NCBI GenBank assembly: GCA_964539825.1
Contig: CAZIKF010000063.1
Coordinates: 1-17,485 of the forward strand
Origin: CAZIKF01 sp964539825
GTDB lineage: Bacteria > Muiribacteriota > UBA6191
Direction of reading: 5' to 3'
Length of the DNA stretch: 17,485 nucleotides
Made by a program: the position numbers and the translations under genes. Below the pieces are notes generated by a model. It had not been told where the DNA came from. It did not search any database and was given only the letters and a program-made list of their open reading frames with translations. Positions 1 to 7,691 of the stretch are shown piece by piece; position 1 is the first letter of the stretch; the number at the start of each line of letters is the position of its first letter.

Positions 1-1027
1 AAAACCTGCTCCTGACGCGATAATCCCCCAATTCGACCCCCCGCATTACTACTAGATTTGATTTTTGTAGTCTTTGGCGGAGGAATTCTAAGCTTTTGGC
101 TTTGATTGATTTTAGGTAGATTCTTGCTGAATAGTGGCCGGTTGGGATTATGTAGGCTTCTGGGTTTGATAGTTCTTTTCTTAGTGCTCGCTGTGATGAA
201 AACGGGATGTAGCGGTCAAAGATTGTCATGAACATCAGTACTTTTTTTGGATCTACGTAGGCAGAAAATTCAGTTGGGTTCAAACGCAGGTTTTCTCTCA
301 GGTTTGTTAGTAGCTCCTCTGGTGAGAAAGAGTGATTTTTCATCAAACGATCCCTCATTTTTGCTATGCTCCTACCTTTTGTACTCATCAGTACTTCGGG
401 TAGGTTTGAGCCTGCCATAATCATCACCGAAGCCTTCAGGCGCTTGTCCACAGCCGTCACAAGACTTGAAATTACTCCTCCCATGCTTATACCCAGGATA
501 CCCAGGGAGAGGCTCTCTGCCCTGATTTCGCCTTGCAGCCAGTCCAGGCCCAGTCGCTGATCGATCACCAACTGCCTCATCGTGGAATTGAGTTCTTTCA
601 CACTGTTAGCCTTTCCAAGTTCTTTGCTGCGCCTCAGGAATAAACTTGGTATGCCATTTTCCGCCAGGTAGCGGCAGAAAATACTGGCAATCCCGTAATT
701 CCCGCCCAGGATAGGCACCACGAGAACCGCTGCCCCTGGAAGTGATTTCTCAGGAGAGTAAAAGACTGCGCTTAATTTACGACCTGTTGAGTTTGAACCG
801 GGGGCGACTATCCAGGCTAACTCTTTTCGTAGATAAGATCCTTTATCTTCATTTTCTATCTCGACAGCCCTCAGTGTTCCCCGTTCATAGGAAAGAAGGT
901 TCGCAAGCTCATTGGGTACAACAGTCACGGGAGTAAAATTCTCGGGGTCTGGCGTCAGATGCCAGGGAAAGGCCAGCCAGAAGAGAAAGACAAAGCCCAG
1001 AAGCAGCCCCAATACAGCACGAACCAT
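1..1027 (-). CDS. Exported or membrane-anchored alpha/beta hydrolase (3' end beyond window)
   Basis: The frame is open from an ATG at 1027 to the left edge, giving 342 codons with no stop, so the C-terminus is missing. Residues 1-22 form a hydrophobic stretch (MVRAVLGLLLGFVFLFW...), which is a signal anchor or signal peptide. A serine-hydrolase catalytic triad can be read in the right order: the nucleophile elbow GISMGG with Ser181, an acid at Asp271 in FDRYIP, and His298 in PTGHYS. The elbow and the late Asp-x-x-(I/V)-P and G-H motifs fit the alpha/beta hydrolase (dienelactone hydrolase/peptidase-like) fold. The substrate cannot be told. It lies 82 bp after tex in the same direction, so it could be co-transcribed or have its own promoter. 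No good Shine-Dalgarno site precedes the ATG. The fold is confident; the function beyond hydrolase is not. Confidence 0.8.
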   Translation of the reverse strand, partial: MVRAVLGLLLGFVFLFWLAFPWHLTPDPENFTPVTVVPNELANLLSYERGTLRAVEIENEDKGSYLRKELAWIVAPGSNSTGRKLSAVFYSPEKSLPGAAVLVVPILGGNYGIASIFCRYLAENGIPSLFLRRSKELGKANSVKELNSTMRQLVIDQRLGLDWLQGEIRAESLSLGILGISMGGVISSLVTAVDKRLKASVMIMAGSNLPEVLMSTKGRSIAKMRDRLMKNHSFSPEELLTNLRENLRLNPTEFSAYVDPKKVLMFMTIFDRYIPFSSQRALRKELSNPEAYIIPTGHYSARIYLKSIKAKSLEFLRQRLQKSNLVVMRGVELGDYRVRSRF

Positions 1028-1109
1028 AACTAATGTCCTTACAGACTAATTAGACTCACTATTACAGTCTGAATGGATAGGGCATGAGTTGCAACCACTC
1101 GACAGGCTC

Positions 1110-3266
1110 TTAGCTTGATTCCTCCAGTGAAATTCTCTTTCGCTTCAAGTCCACTTCAGTGACAGTCACCATCACCTGCTGACCAACACTGAACTGCTCT
1201 TCAATGGCCCGCTGAGAGTTCTTCACCCTGCTCTTGTGTAGGAGTCCGTCCACATTTACTCCTATGTCTACAAAGAGACCAAATTCCACGATATTTCTTA
1301 CCACGCCGGGCAACTCATGGCCTGGCTTCAAGGCATCAAATTTCAAGATTTCCTCACGCAATACAGGCAGCGGCAGATCTTCACGGGGATCATTTGTGCT
1401 GGCACAAAGGCAGTGAATGACTTGTCGTACAAGCTCTTCTGGTTCCCCCAGACTCTCTGCCACTGAACTGAACTCAAGACCTTTGATCGCATCACGAACT
1501 GCGACAACCTGGGTCCCGTAATCGTCTAAACTAAGATTTGCTATTTTTAGAATGCGGGAGGCCAAACCATAGGATTCCGGGTGAACTATGGTGTTATCAA
1601 AAACATTCTTACTTTCAGGCACTCTGCAAAATCCGGCCGCCTGGGTAAAAGCCGATTCTCCTACCCCTTCAGCCTTAAGTAGATCCCTTCTTGATTGAAA
1701 TCCTGCCCTCAAAGTCTGGCGCTGTTTGACCACATTAGCCGCCAACCTCGGACTAAGCCCGGGTAGCAGAGACAGCAGCTCAACGGAAGCGGTATTCAAA
1801 TCCAGTCCTACCTGGCTCACAGCAGATTGGACAACTCTTTGAAGGGTATCAACCAGGCGTGTCCTGGGTAGGTCATGCTGGTAAAGCCCCACACCAAGAG
1901 ACTCAATGGGAACCTTAACATATTCAGCCAGGGGATCTTGGACCCTTCGAGCGATGGATATGGCTCCCCTGATTTGTACTGGGACGGACCCAAATTCCTC
2001 AATAGCCTGCTTAGAGGCAGAGTAAACCGATGCGCCAGCTTCGGATACCTGCATAAATTTAGGCTTGAAACCTGAGAGACCGCTGATACAGTCACTAACG
2101 AACTGGGTAGTTTCCTGACAGGCCGTGCCGTTTCCGATAGCGATCAGATCTGGGTGAAATCTATCTATCTTACCGATCAGGATGTGTCTGGCATCCTCCC
2201 GTCGTTTCTGATCCAGCGTAGGATAGAAGGTAAAGGTGTCTTTCATCGCACCAAACTCATCTATAACGGCGCATTTAGAGCCGTTTTTGAAACCCGGATC
2301 CATTCCCAGGATCACCTTCCCCTTGATGGGACGAGTCAGAAGCAGATCCTTCAGATTGGAGGCAAAGGTAGTGAGCGAAGACTCCACAGCGGTCTCAAAG
2401 AGCTGTGATCGAATTTCTCTTTCCAGTGAAGGTAGAAGTTTCTTCTTGAACCCCTTCCAGGCAGAGTCTTTGAGTATAGAGAAATACTGCAAACCAGCAA
2501 ATATTTTGTAGATCTCCAGACAACGCTCAAAACATCTCTCTTCCTGCTGGAGTGTGAACTTGAGACTGAGGATTTCCTCACGAGCACCGCGCAGCAGAGC
2601 CATCACCTGGTAGGCTTTCAAGAAGCGAATCGGTTTCTTAAAATCGTAGTAATTTCGGTACGTATCCGCATCACCAGGATCAACTCCTTTCTTAAGTGAG
2701 GCCGAAACCTGACCAAAACGCTGCAACTGCCGTCGAACTTCCTTGCGCACAGACTTGCTTTGACTGAACTCTTCCGCCAGAATTTCACCAATCCCATTCC
2801 AAACTTCCTCCTGTGGAATTTGGGATCGCCGCATAAACTGCTCTACCTGGTTAGACTGACCGCGCCTGGCTTTCAACGCCATCTGGAAGATCGGCCCCAA
2901 TCCTTTATCGCGAGCATCCTGTGCCTTTGTTTTTCGCTTCTGCCTGAAGGGAAGACAGATCTCATCTAATTCACTGTCACTAAGGGATTCTTCAATTCCT
3001 TTTCTTAAACCGGGAGTGAGAATTTCGCGCTGCTCAAATGACTCCAGGGTAGTGCATTTCTTTTTATGGAGCTTCTGAAACTGCTTTACGCGATCGGCGA
3101 CAAGCCCGAGACTGATCTCGTCAATATCCCCGATGAGGTGACTGCGATATCGGGCAATAAATGGAATCGTCGCTCCCTCCATAAGAAGGCGAACGGCCGC
3201 TTCCACATTCTGAACACTGCGAGAACACTGACGGGCGGTCTCATTGAGATAGAGTTGCTCCAACAT
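1110..3266 (-). CDS. tex: RNA-binding transcription accessory protein Tex
   Basis: The 718-residue product matches the architecture of Tex, a cytoplasmic nucleic-acid-binding protein linked to transcription and RNA quality control. Visible parts in order: the N-terminal Tex domain with GATIPFIARYR (31-41) and a LDEICLPF-type segment (100-107); a YqgF/RNase H-like domain beginning GMDPGFKNG (321-329) with IAIGNGTA (375-382); a helix-hairpin-helix region with NTASVELLSLLPGLS (491-505) and AAGFCRVP (543-550), followed by the VHPESYG block (561-567); and a C-terminal S1 domain at about 648-715 (GVVRNIVEFGLFVDIG). The length is usual for the family (about 720-780). It starts 24 bp after the PhzF-family gene ends, consistent with one transcript. 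The Shine-Dalgarno site is weak. Identification is firm; the cellular role in this organism is inferred from the family. Confidence 0.96.
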   Translation of the reverse strand: MLEQLYLNETARQCSRSVQNVEAAVRLLMEGATIPFIARYRSHLIGDIDEISLGLVADRVKQFQKLHKKKCTTLESFEQREILTPGLRKGIEESLSDSELDEICLPFRQKRKTKAQDARDKGLGPIFQMALKARRGQSNQVEQFMRRSQIPQEEVWNGIGEILAEEFSQSKSVRKEVRRQLQRFGQVSASLKKGVDPGDADTYRNYYDFKKPIRFLKAYQVMALLRGAREEILSLKFTLQQEERCFERCLEIYKIFAGLQYFSILKDSAWKGFKKKLLPSLEREIRSQLFETAVESSLTTFASNLKDLLLTRPIKGKVILGMDPGFKNGSKCAVIDEFGAMKDTFTFYPTLDQKRREDARHILIGKIDRFHPDLIAIGNGTACQETTQFVSDCISGLSGFKPKFMQVSEAGASVYSASKQAIEEFGSVPVQIRGAISIARRVQDPLAEYVKVPIESLGVGLYQHDLPRTRLVDTLQRVVQSAVSQVGLDLNTASVELLSLLPGLSPRLAANVVKQRQTLRAGFQSRRDLLKAEGVGESAFTQAAGFCRVPESKNVFDNTIVHPESYGLASRILKIANLSLDDYGTQVVAVRDAIKGLEFSSVAESLGEPEELVRQVIHCLCASTNDPREDLPLPVLREEILKFDALKPGHELPGVVRNIVEFGLFVDIGVNVDGLLHKSRVKNSQRAIEEQFSVGQQVMVTVTEVDLKRKRISLEESS

Positions 3267-3290
3267 ATCAGTAGCGATTGAAGATTCCGT

Positions 3291-4070
3291 TTAGAGGTAA
3301 ATTTCCCCTGTTGAAAAAAGAACCGCGTTTCCCCTCAAGATTACTCTATCACCCTTAACTTCACAGAGAAGATCCCCACCTCGCTTGGATATTTGCTTGG
3401 CTCGAAAAGACAGCTTTCCCATTTTTGTGGCCCATAGGGGCGCAAGCATACAGTGAGCTGATCCGGTTACCGGGTCTTCTGGGATACCAAATTTCGGAGC
3501 AAAGAATCTGCTGACAAAATCCACCTTATTTCCGGGAGCTGTAACGATTACATTGCTTAAGTTCAATCCCGCCAGAATATCAAAATTGGGGGTTAGGGTC
3601 TGTATTTCCTCTTCGGTTTCATAAACAGCCAGATAAGTATCTGTACAATAGACCTCTAAGGGCCGTCGACCCAATCCCTCCAAAAGCTCATGCTCGGGAT
3701 TACATGGCTCTGGAAGGGTGGCGGGAAAATCCATAACCAGAAATCCGTCTTCACGGGACACAAATAAATCACCGCTTCGAGTTTCAAAACAAATCGTTTC
3801 TTGTGGAAATTCAAGAATCTCAAAAAACACAAAGGCAGCGGCAAGTGTTCCATGACCACAAAGATCCACCTCGTGAACAGGAGTGAACCAGCGAAGTTCA
3901 TAACCCCTTTTAGAGGGAACTGTGAATGCCGTCTCTGAAAGGTTGTTTTCCTGTGCAATTGACTGCAACACAGCATCAGAAAGCCAGGAATCAAGCGGAC
4001 AAACCGCCGCTGGATTTCCTTCAAAAACGCGGGATGCAAATGCATCAACCTGGTATTGCCGTAATTTCAT
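3291..4070 (-). CDS. PhzF-family isomerase/epimerase-like protein
   Basis: I place the start at the ATG at 4070. The open frame extends upstream to a TTG at 4133, but GGAGG lies nine bases before this ATG and the protein then begins MKLRQYQVDAF as PhzF-family members do. The product has 259 residues, the normal size. Family marks are GNPAAVCPL (18-26), ENNLSETAF (41-49) with Glu46 at the position of the catalytic acid of PhzF, the VDLCGHGTLA block, and the C-terminal EDPVTGSAHC block. PhzF acts in phenazine synthesis, but most relatives (YddE type) sit outside any phenazine pathway and their substrates are unknown. No other phenazine gene is nearby, so a phenazine role should not be assumed. 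It is 80 bp downstream of the membrane protein gene and 24 bp upstream of tex. Confidence 0.93.
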   Translation of the reverse strand: MKLRQYQVDAFASRVFEGNPAAVCPLDSWLSDAVLQSIAQENNLSETAFTVPSKRGYELRWFTPVHEVDLCGHGTLAAAFVFFEILEFPQETICFETRSGDLFVSREDGFLVMDFPATLPEPCNPEHELLEGLGRRPLEVYCTDTYLAVYETEEEIQTLTPNFDILAGLNLSNVIVTAPGNKVDFVSRFFAPKFGIPEDPVTGSAHCMLAPLWATKMGKLSFRAKQISKRGGDLLCEVKGDRVILRGNAVLFSTGEIYL

Positions 4071-4150
4071 CTCAAACAACCTCCAATCCCTTCCAGTTTT
4101 CTGGGCTAGACTCGTTAAATCATCCAGCACCAAACGAGAATCAGTTTCCC

Positions 4151-4753
4151 CTACTGGGGTCTTAGTGAGCGGACGAATAGACCCAATCCTCCAATGAGAA
4201 GGACCAGGGTGATTCCCAACTGGTATAGATTGGTTCGGTACATATGGATCTCCAAACTGCTGAGAATCCCCACAAAAATGGCCACCATACTTCCCAGGGT
4301 TAGAATCCAGCCAAGTTTGGACTTTCCATCAAAAAAGAGCCAGAAAATTCCCAGACAGAAAGGAATCAGGGTGACACCAAAGGGTGTGATTTTTACACCG
4401 GTTCCATAAAATGAGTAGGCATGAAAAAACCTTGTGGACACCTGGACCATATTCGTGAACAGGTAACCACCAGCAATCATCATGACAATTCCCATGAAAA
4501 ACTGCCCCACCCCTCCTGAAGTTCCGCCGGGTCCAGCCAGTCGTCTTGGCTGTGAATCATAATCCATCACGGCTCCTTTTTTAAAAGATTCCATCTGCCT
4601 CTGAACTCGATCAATGGGTATTTCAAGCTCAAGAGCTGTTCGCAGAATATCAGTCTCAGAAATTTCACTAGATTCTTCTTCCAGGGATCCCTCAAAGATT
4701 TCCTCGACTTCCTTTGAATCGAAAGTCCATTCCCCATTTATCTTTCTAGCCAT
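4151..4753 (-). CDS. Four-helix membrane protein of unknown function
   Basis: The frame extends to a TTG at 4771, but the ATG at 4753 has GGAGG five bases upstream and is the better start, giving 200 residues. The N-terminal third (about 1-65) is soluble and acidic, with a run of Glu and Ser at roughly 18-32 and a helical segment after it. A Gly/Pro-rich linker (about 73-83) leads to four predicted membrane segments at about 85-103, 123-141, 148-167 and 177-196. I do not recognise a family. It is the first gene of the leftward run that continues with the PhzF-like gene and tex, 80 bp from the former. The clean reading frame, the ribosome binding site and the ordered helices make it a real gene; no function can be assigned. 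Confidence 0.8.
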   Translation of the reverse strand: MARKINGEWTFDSKEVEEIFEGSLEEESSEISETDILRTALELEIPIDRVQRQMESFKKGAVMDYDSQPRRLAGPGGTSGGVGQFFMGIVMMIAGGYLFTNMVQVSTRFFHAYSFYGTGVKITPFGVTLIPFCLGIFWLFFDGKSKLGWILTLGSMVAIFVGILSSLEIHMYRTNLYQLGITLVLLIGGLGLFVRSLRPQ

Positions 4754-4893
4754 AAATCCCTCCCAGCCCAAATCTTAGCATATCCCCTAACCAGGAGAAA
4801 CTTGGATCCGCTCATGGACTAGCTCCGTGCAAAAGATCTAACATTTTATTGCCAAAAATAGACTGTTTTGTATAGATAATCGACGTAAACATG

Positions 4894-5016
4894 ACAAAAT
4901 CGGCTATTATTACCATGAAATTCGCCTCTAAACCGACGAGAATGTCAAAAAATAAATAATTTTGCTGTTTTTTGAACAAAAATGTTGACCAAAGTACAAA
5001 ATCACGCTATTATTAC
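4894..5016 (+). repeat. Duplicated promoter-region motif (two copies 102-103 bp apart)
   Basis: ACAAAATC followed by GCTATTATTAC occurs at 4894-4913 and again at 4996-5016, with one extra base between the two parts in the second copy. The 11-mer GCTATTATTAC is identical (4903-4913 and 5006-5016). In the second copy TATTAT is the -10 box of the promoter for the large RNA. The first copy has TATTAT but no recognisable -35 box at 17 bp. It may be a shared regulator site, a second weak promoter, or the relic of a duplication. Confidence 0.55.
4985..5013 (+). promoter_or_regulatory. Sigma70-type promoter for the large RNA
   Basis: TTGACC at 4985-4990 and TATTAT at 5008-5013 are separated by exactly 17 bases, close to consensus. 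The 40 bases upstream are strongly A/T-rich (runs of A and T at 4947-4982), resembling an UP element. This predicts transcription starting near 5020, just where dense secondary structure begins and where no protein frame exists. Confidence 0.75.
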
Positions 5017-5173
5017 ATTGCTTTCGCATTAGATCTGAAGCGGAAGGCGGCTAAACCGGTGTTCGCACCGGAATGCCAAAAAGGTTAAAATGGTCTGGTA
5101 ATTGCATCTGCAACTACCGGCTAAGTACCAGGAGTAAAACCCTGAAGTCCCAGGGACACAAAGGTTCGCCTTT

Positions 5174-5470
5174 GTATCTCAAAGGACATGAGGGTACACG
5201 CAGGAAGCTGTCGTAAGATTGGTACCGTGCTTAAAACCATAAAAACCCACAACAGCTGTAGGAGTATCTGGCCTATGCAGTGGTTCTGCCATCTGTATGC
5301 AAAGGACTCTTGAAAACGGAAACCGTCGAAGTTGTGAGAAACAACATGGATGGCACGCCCGGTCGAAAGACTTGGTCACAGTTTCAAGAGGGGAAAACTC
5401 CAGGAGCGAAGGTTGAAGACGGAACTGGACTTAAAGAGTTTTGGAGACAAGACTCCGTATGTCAAAGGAC
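5174..5470 (+). repeat. Thrice-repeated motif inside the large RNA
   Basis: GTATCTCAAAGGAC at 5174-5187, GTATGCAAAGGAC at 5295-5307 and GTATGTCAAAGGAC at 5457-5470 are near-identical, and each follows a hairpin-rich stretch. A second shared word, GGAAACCGTC, occurs at 5318-5327 and 5562-5571. The spacings (about 121 and 162 bases) are unequal, so this is not a simple tandem repeat but looks like a reused RNA module. Confidence 0.6.
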
Positions 5471-5983
5471 TGTGGCAAGAAAAGCCTCATGCCTGTAAAA
5501 ACAGGAGAGAGGTCTCGAAAGCGGATGCTGAAAGCCATCTGCCTGAAACGCTTGCTGTAGGGGAAACCGTCAAGAACCCGGAAAAAGGGTCAGCGTAGCT
5601 GGTAAGACCTTCTCTTCCCCCTCAAAGGGGAAGCTTTTAAGGAAGGGTTTTCATGACTTCGGTCTTGAGGATCAGAAGATTCAAACCAGAAACAGTTTGA
5701 GGTAGTAAACCTCTGGAGTGACACATAAGGTCATAAGAGAATTGCCTGGTTTACCAGGCAATATGATAAGACACTAAGTCTGCGAAGGTGTTCAAACACC
5801 ACGGCAGGTGCTGAGCAATCAGCTAAAGTCTTATCAAAAAACTCTAAAGATCGTGGAAATCACATGAGAGGATGAACCGGGCAACCGGGGAAGCCAAAAA
5901 ACTGGGAAAACGCTCGGGCTCCGGTCTTAATGCTTCAGATCTTCTATTTTTTTTAAGAGCGCTGACAGCTCAAAAAAATTATC

Positions 5984-6005
5984 AGGCCCCTTACGGGGCT
6001 TTTTT
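5984..6005 (+). terminator. Intrinsic terminator of the large RNA
   Basis: GCCCC at 5986-5990 pairs with GGGGC at 5995-5999 around a TTAC loop; A5984 and G5985 extend the stem by pairing with T6001 and T6000. The stem is followed by six T residues (6000-6005) and then a further T-rich stretch. The T-run lies on the plus-strand side only, so it acts rightwards and separates the RNA from the transporter gene downstream. Confidence 0.9.
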
Positions 6006-6095
6006 ATTTTTATGCCCAAAAGTAGTTGGTTTGTGCGCATTACCGGCCAAACCGGGAATCGGTCGGTTCCTTTGGACATCCGTGATGAGCTCATA

Positions 6096-6124
6096 TTGGT
6101 CATGAGTCTGCAAACGAGTATAGA
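6096..6124 (+). promoter_or_regulatory. Possible promoter for the EamA transporter gene
   Basis: TTGGTC at 6096-6101 and TATAGA at 6119-6124 are 17 bases apart, lying after the RNA terminator and 62 bases before the transporter start. Both boxes deviate from consensus, so this is only a candidate. Confidence 0.35.
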
Positions 6125-6185
6125 TTTGCTTTTGCGATAAGAATAGACATTAAGAGGTGGTTTGGGTCGCCATGAATAGACTTGT

Positions 6186-7076
6186 ATGAAGGAGACCGCC
6201 AACATCACTCGGGCCTATACCTATGCGCTTGCGGCTGTCTTTGGCTGGTCAACCGTAGCAACAGCCTTCAAAATCACGCTGGGATTCCTGTCTGTTTCAG
6301 AGCTTTTGTTTTACTCTGCTCTTACTTCCATTGCAGTTCTCTATCCTCTTCACTTGAAAAATGGATCGAATCTATCCCTTCCTCCCTGGCGAAACTGTCT
6401 ACAAATTGGCCTCCTGGTACCTTCAACCTATTACCTGGTACTTTTTCAGGCCTATTCTATCCTTCCAGCCCAACATGCCCAGGCATTGAATTACTCCTGG
6501 CCTTTGGCTATGAGTATTTTGGCTATCTTTCTCCTCGACCAAAAAATCAGTGTCCGTAAACTAAGCGGTTTATTGGTCGGGTTTTCGGGTCTGGTACTCA
6601 TTTGCCTCTCGCGCGGTTCACTCGCGTCCCTTAGCCATTCCGATGGACTCGGTATGATTCTGGCCATAGGAAGTGCTCTTTTTTGGGGTACCTATTGGAT
6701 TCTAATGCTGCGGAGTCCTTATTCTCCACCATCTTTTCTACTAGGTGGTTTTCTCGGATCGCTCCCCTTTTTAAGCATAGCCCTGATCGCTTCTGGTCCC
6801 GTCCGGATTCCTCCTTTAGAAGGACTCTTAGGTGCTGCGTACATCGGTGTTTTTGAAATGGGCTTGACCTTCTTTCTCTGGTCTAAGGCTCTTCAAATGG
6901 CGGGACGGGTGGCTTCCATAGCAAACCTCGCCTATTTCTCTCCTTTTCTATCCCTGGTATGGATCTATCTCTTCCTGGGAGAGAAACTTGAAATACTGGC
7001 GATTATCGGATTGATTGTGCTGGTTTCTGCAGTCTTGATTTCAAGAGAGCCTGGCGGCTTAGTTACGGAAAACTAA
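6186..7076 (+). CDS. EamA/DMT-superfamily transporter
   Basis: This 296-residue protein is hydrophobic throughout, with about ten membrane segments arranged as two EamA-type halves (roughly 10-140 and 155-290), the standard size and layout of drug/metabolite transporters. Typical segments are the first-half FGWSTVATAFK (19-29), the LNYSWPLAMSIL-like stretch near the middle of that half, and the second-half LFWGTYW. Members export or import small metabolites such as amino acids or purines; the substrate here is unknown. The ATG at 6186 is the only possible start, because a stop codon lies in frame three codons upstream, yet no clear Shine-Dalgarno site precedes it. A six-base-frame oddity is a short ATG...TGA frame at 6172-6189 that overlaps this start. 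The 3' end overlaps the convergent GNAT gene by 14 bp. Confidence 0.9.
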   Translation: MKETANITRAYTYALAAVFGWSTVATAFKITLGFLSVSELLFYSALTSIAVLYPLHLKNGSNLSLPPWRNCLQIGLLVPSTYYLVLFQAYSILPAQHAQALNYSWPLAMSILAIFLLDQKISVRKLSGLLVGFSGLVLICLSRGSLASLSHSDGLGMILAIGSALFWGTYWILMLRSPYSPPSFLLGGFLGSLPFLSIALIASGPVRIPPLEGLLGAAYIGVFEMGLTFFLWSKALQMAGRVASIANLAYFSPFLSLVWIYLFLGEKLEILAIIGLIVLVSAVLISREPGGLVTEN

Positions 7077-7611
7077 AAACTAGCTTACAAGTTGTCTGGT
7101 CGATGTCTTCCACCTTCCGGAATCCGTGTTTTTCAAAGAGACTACTCGAAAGAGTACTCATACAACGTTCCTCTTTGACATCTTCGGGAACAGTAAAAGT
7201 CTCAACTTTTCTTACCCCCAGGGACTTGAGCTGAAATAATGCGCCGTGAATCAGAAGCTTGGGAATACCCTTACCCCTTGCTTCTGGATCTACATAGATG
7301 CAATGGATGATCCAGGATCTTTGTTCCCCTACAACCTGCTTATCTTCGGAACCAAAACCAGGGAGAGAACCACTGGGCTCAAAGCCCATCCACCCTACAG
7401 GTCTATGGTATAAGTAGGCAAGAACACCATGGACTTCTCCCTTACGGATTCGCTCACGCATTGAAGTCCTGGCTTCATCTGAAGACAAACTTGAAAACTC
7501 AGAACCGATTCGATTTCGCAGACACCAACAACCATCGCACCCGGAGGTTGATTCGAAAACCTTCTGAAAATCGCTCCAGCTATCTGCTGCCAGGAATCGT
7601 GTTTCTTTCAT
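7063..7611 (-). CDS. GNAT-family N-acetyltransferase
   Basis: The 182-residue product carries the acetyl-CoA-binding motif A of GNAT enzymes at 101-118 (IIHCIYVDPEARGKG, with the R-G-K-G loop). A preceding beta strand VLAYLYHRPVGWMGF (63-77) and a C-terminal LFEKHGFRKVE (158-168), the usual FY-x-K-x-GF equivalent, complete the fold. Near the N-terminus GCDGCWCLRNR (24-34) is a Cys/Trp cluster seen in a subgroup of GNAT proteins whose substrates are not known; it could bind metal or be a structural disulfide. The gene is convergent with the EamA transporter (14 bp overlap of coding ends). Its start is separated from the Hsp20 operon by that operon's terminator, so it probably has its own promoter, though none is clear. 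Substrate unknown. Confidence 0.88.
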   Translation of the reverse strand: MKETRFLAADSWSDFQKVFESTSGCDGCWCLRNRIGSEFSSLSSDEARTSMRERIRKGEVHGVLAYLYHRPVGWMGFEPSGSLPGFGSEDKQVVGEQRSWIIHCIYVDPEARGKGIPKLLIHGALFQLKSLGVRKVETFTVPEDVKEERCMSTLSSSLFEKHGFRKVEDIDQTTCKLVFSFP

Positions 7612-7641
7612 CAGCCTAGTGTACTAAATGAGACACTAAAG

Positions 7642-7674
7642 AAAAAGGGCCTGATACTACTAAGTACCAGGCTC
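7642..7674 (-). terminator. Intrinsic terminator of the Hsp20 operon
   Basis: Read on the minus strand, GCCTGGTACT (complement of 7663-7672) pairs with AGTATCAGGC (complement of 7649-7658), including one G-U pair, around a short loop. It is followed by CCTTTTTC, with a T5 run complementary to 7642-7646. It lies 18 bases after the second Hsp20 gene's stop codon. Confidence 0.85.
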
Positions 7675-7691
7675 CTTGAAAATGAGTTTTC

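Larger units (their letters stand above)
5020..6005 (+). ncRNA. Large, highly structured non-coding RNA (about 985 nt), family unassigned
   Basis: The interval is bounded by a strong promoter and an intrinsic terminator on the same strand and contains no credible protein gene. It is full of stable hairpins: 5056-5071 (CCGGTG/CACCGG, UUCG loop), 5158-5175 (ACAAAGG/CCTTTGT, UUCG loop), 5316-5326, 5362-5371 (GAAA loop), 5521-5542 (7 bp including a G-U pair on this strand), 5614-5633 (CTTCCCC/GGGGAAG), 5651-5668 (UUCG loop), 5741-5762 (9 bp, UUUA loop) and 5787-5800. A longer-range 8 bp helix pairs GATAAGAC (5765-5772) with GTCTTATC (5828-5835). UUCG and GNRA loops are typical of folded RNA. The motif GTAT(N)(T)CAAAGGAC recurs three times. 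Size and style recall the ornate large bacterial RNAs (GOLLD, ROOL, OLE), but I cannot match it to any of them, and I see no signature of RNase P RNA, tmRNA, a group I intron or a group II domain V. The 3' end could instead be at the T8 tract at 5947-5954. Confidence 0.75.

Noticed and set aside
366..936. Two 64-codon plus-strand frames near the left edge
   Set aside because: They lie antisense to the alpha/beta hydrolase, whose catalytic triad is intact in the minus-strand frame.
1042..1071. Inverted repeat CAGACT...AGTCTG between tex and the hydrolase
   Set aside because: Six base pairs, a long loop, no T-run, and a competing internal pairing; too weak to call a terminator or operator.
1234..3281. 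Multiple plus- and minus-strand frames within tex
   Set aside because: They are shadows of a fully recognisable Tex coding sequence.
3291..4070. Phenazine biosynthesis locus
   Set aside because: Only a PhzF-family protein is present; no other phz genes occur, and most family members are not phenazine enzymes.
5957..5971. GAGC...GCTC hairpin near a T8 tract as the main terminator of the large RNA
   Set aside because: On the plus strand the T8 tract precedes the stem and an A-run follows it; the hairpin at 5984-6005 fits far better.
5179..6105. Several open frames of 60-90 codons inside the large RNA, on both strands
   Set aside because: They overlap one another, lack ribosome binding sites, have biased and low-complexity composition, and run through strong hairpins and the terminator.
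7617..7638. TAGTGT...ACACTA inverted repeat just upstream of the GNAT gene
   Set aside because: Only six base pairs with no nearby promoter boxes; could be chance.
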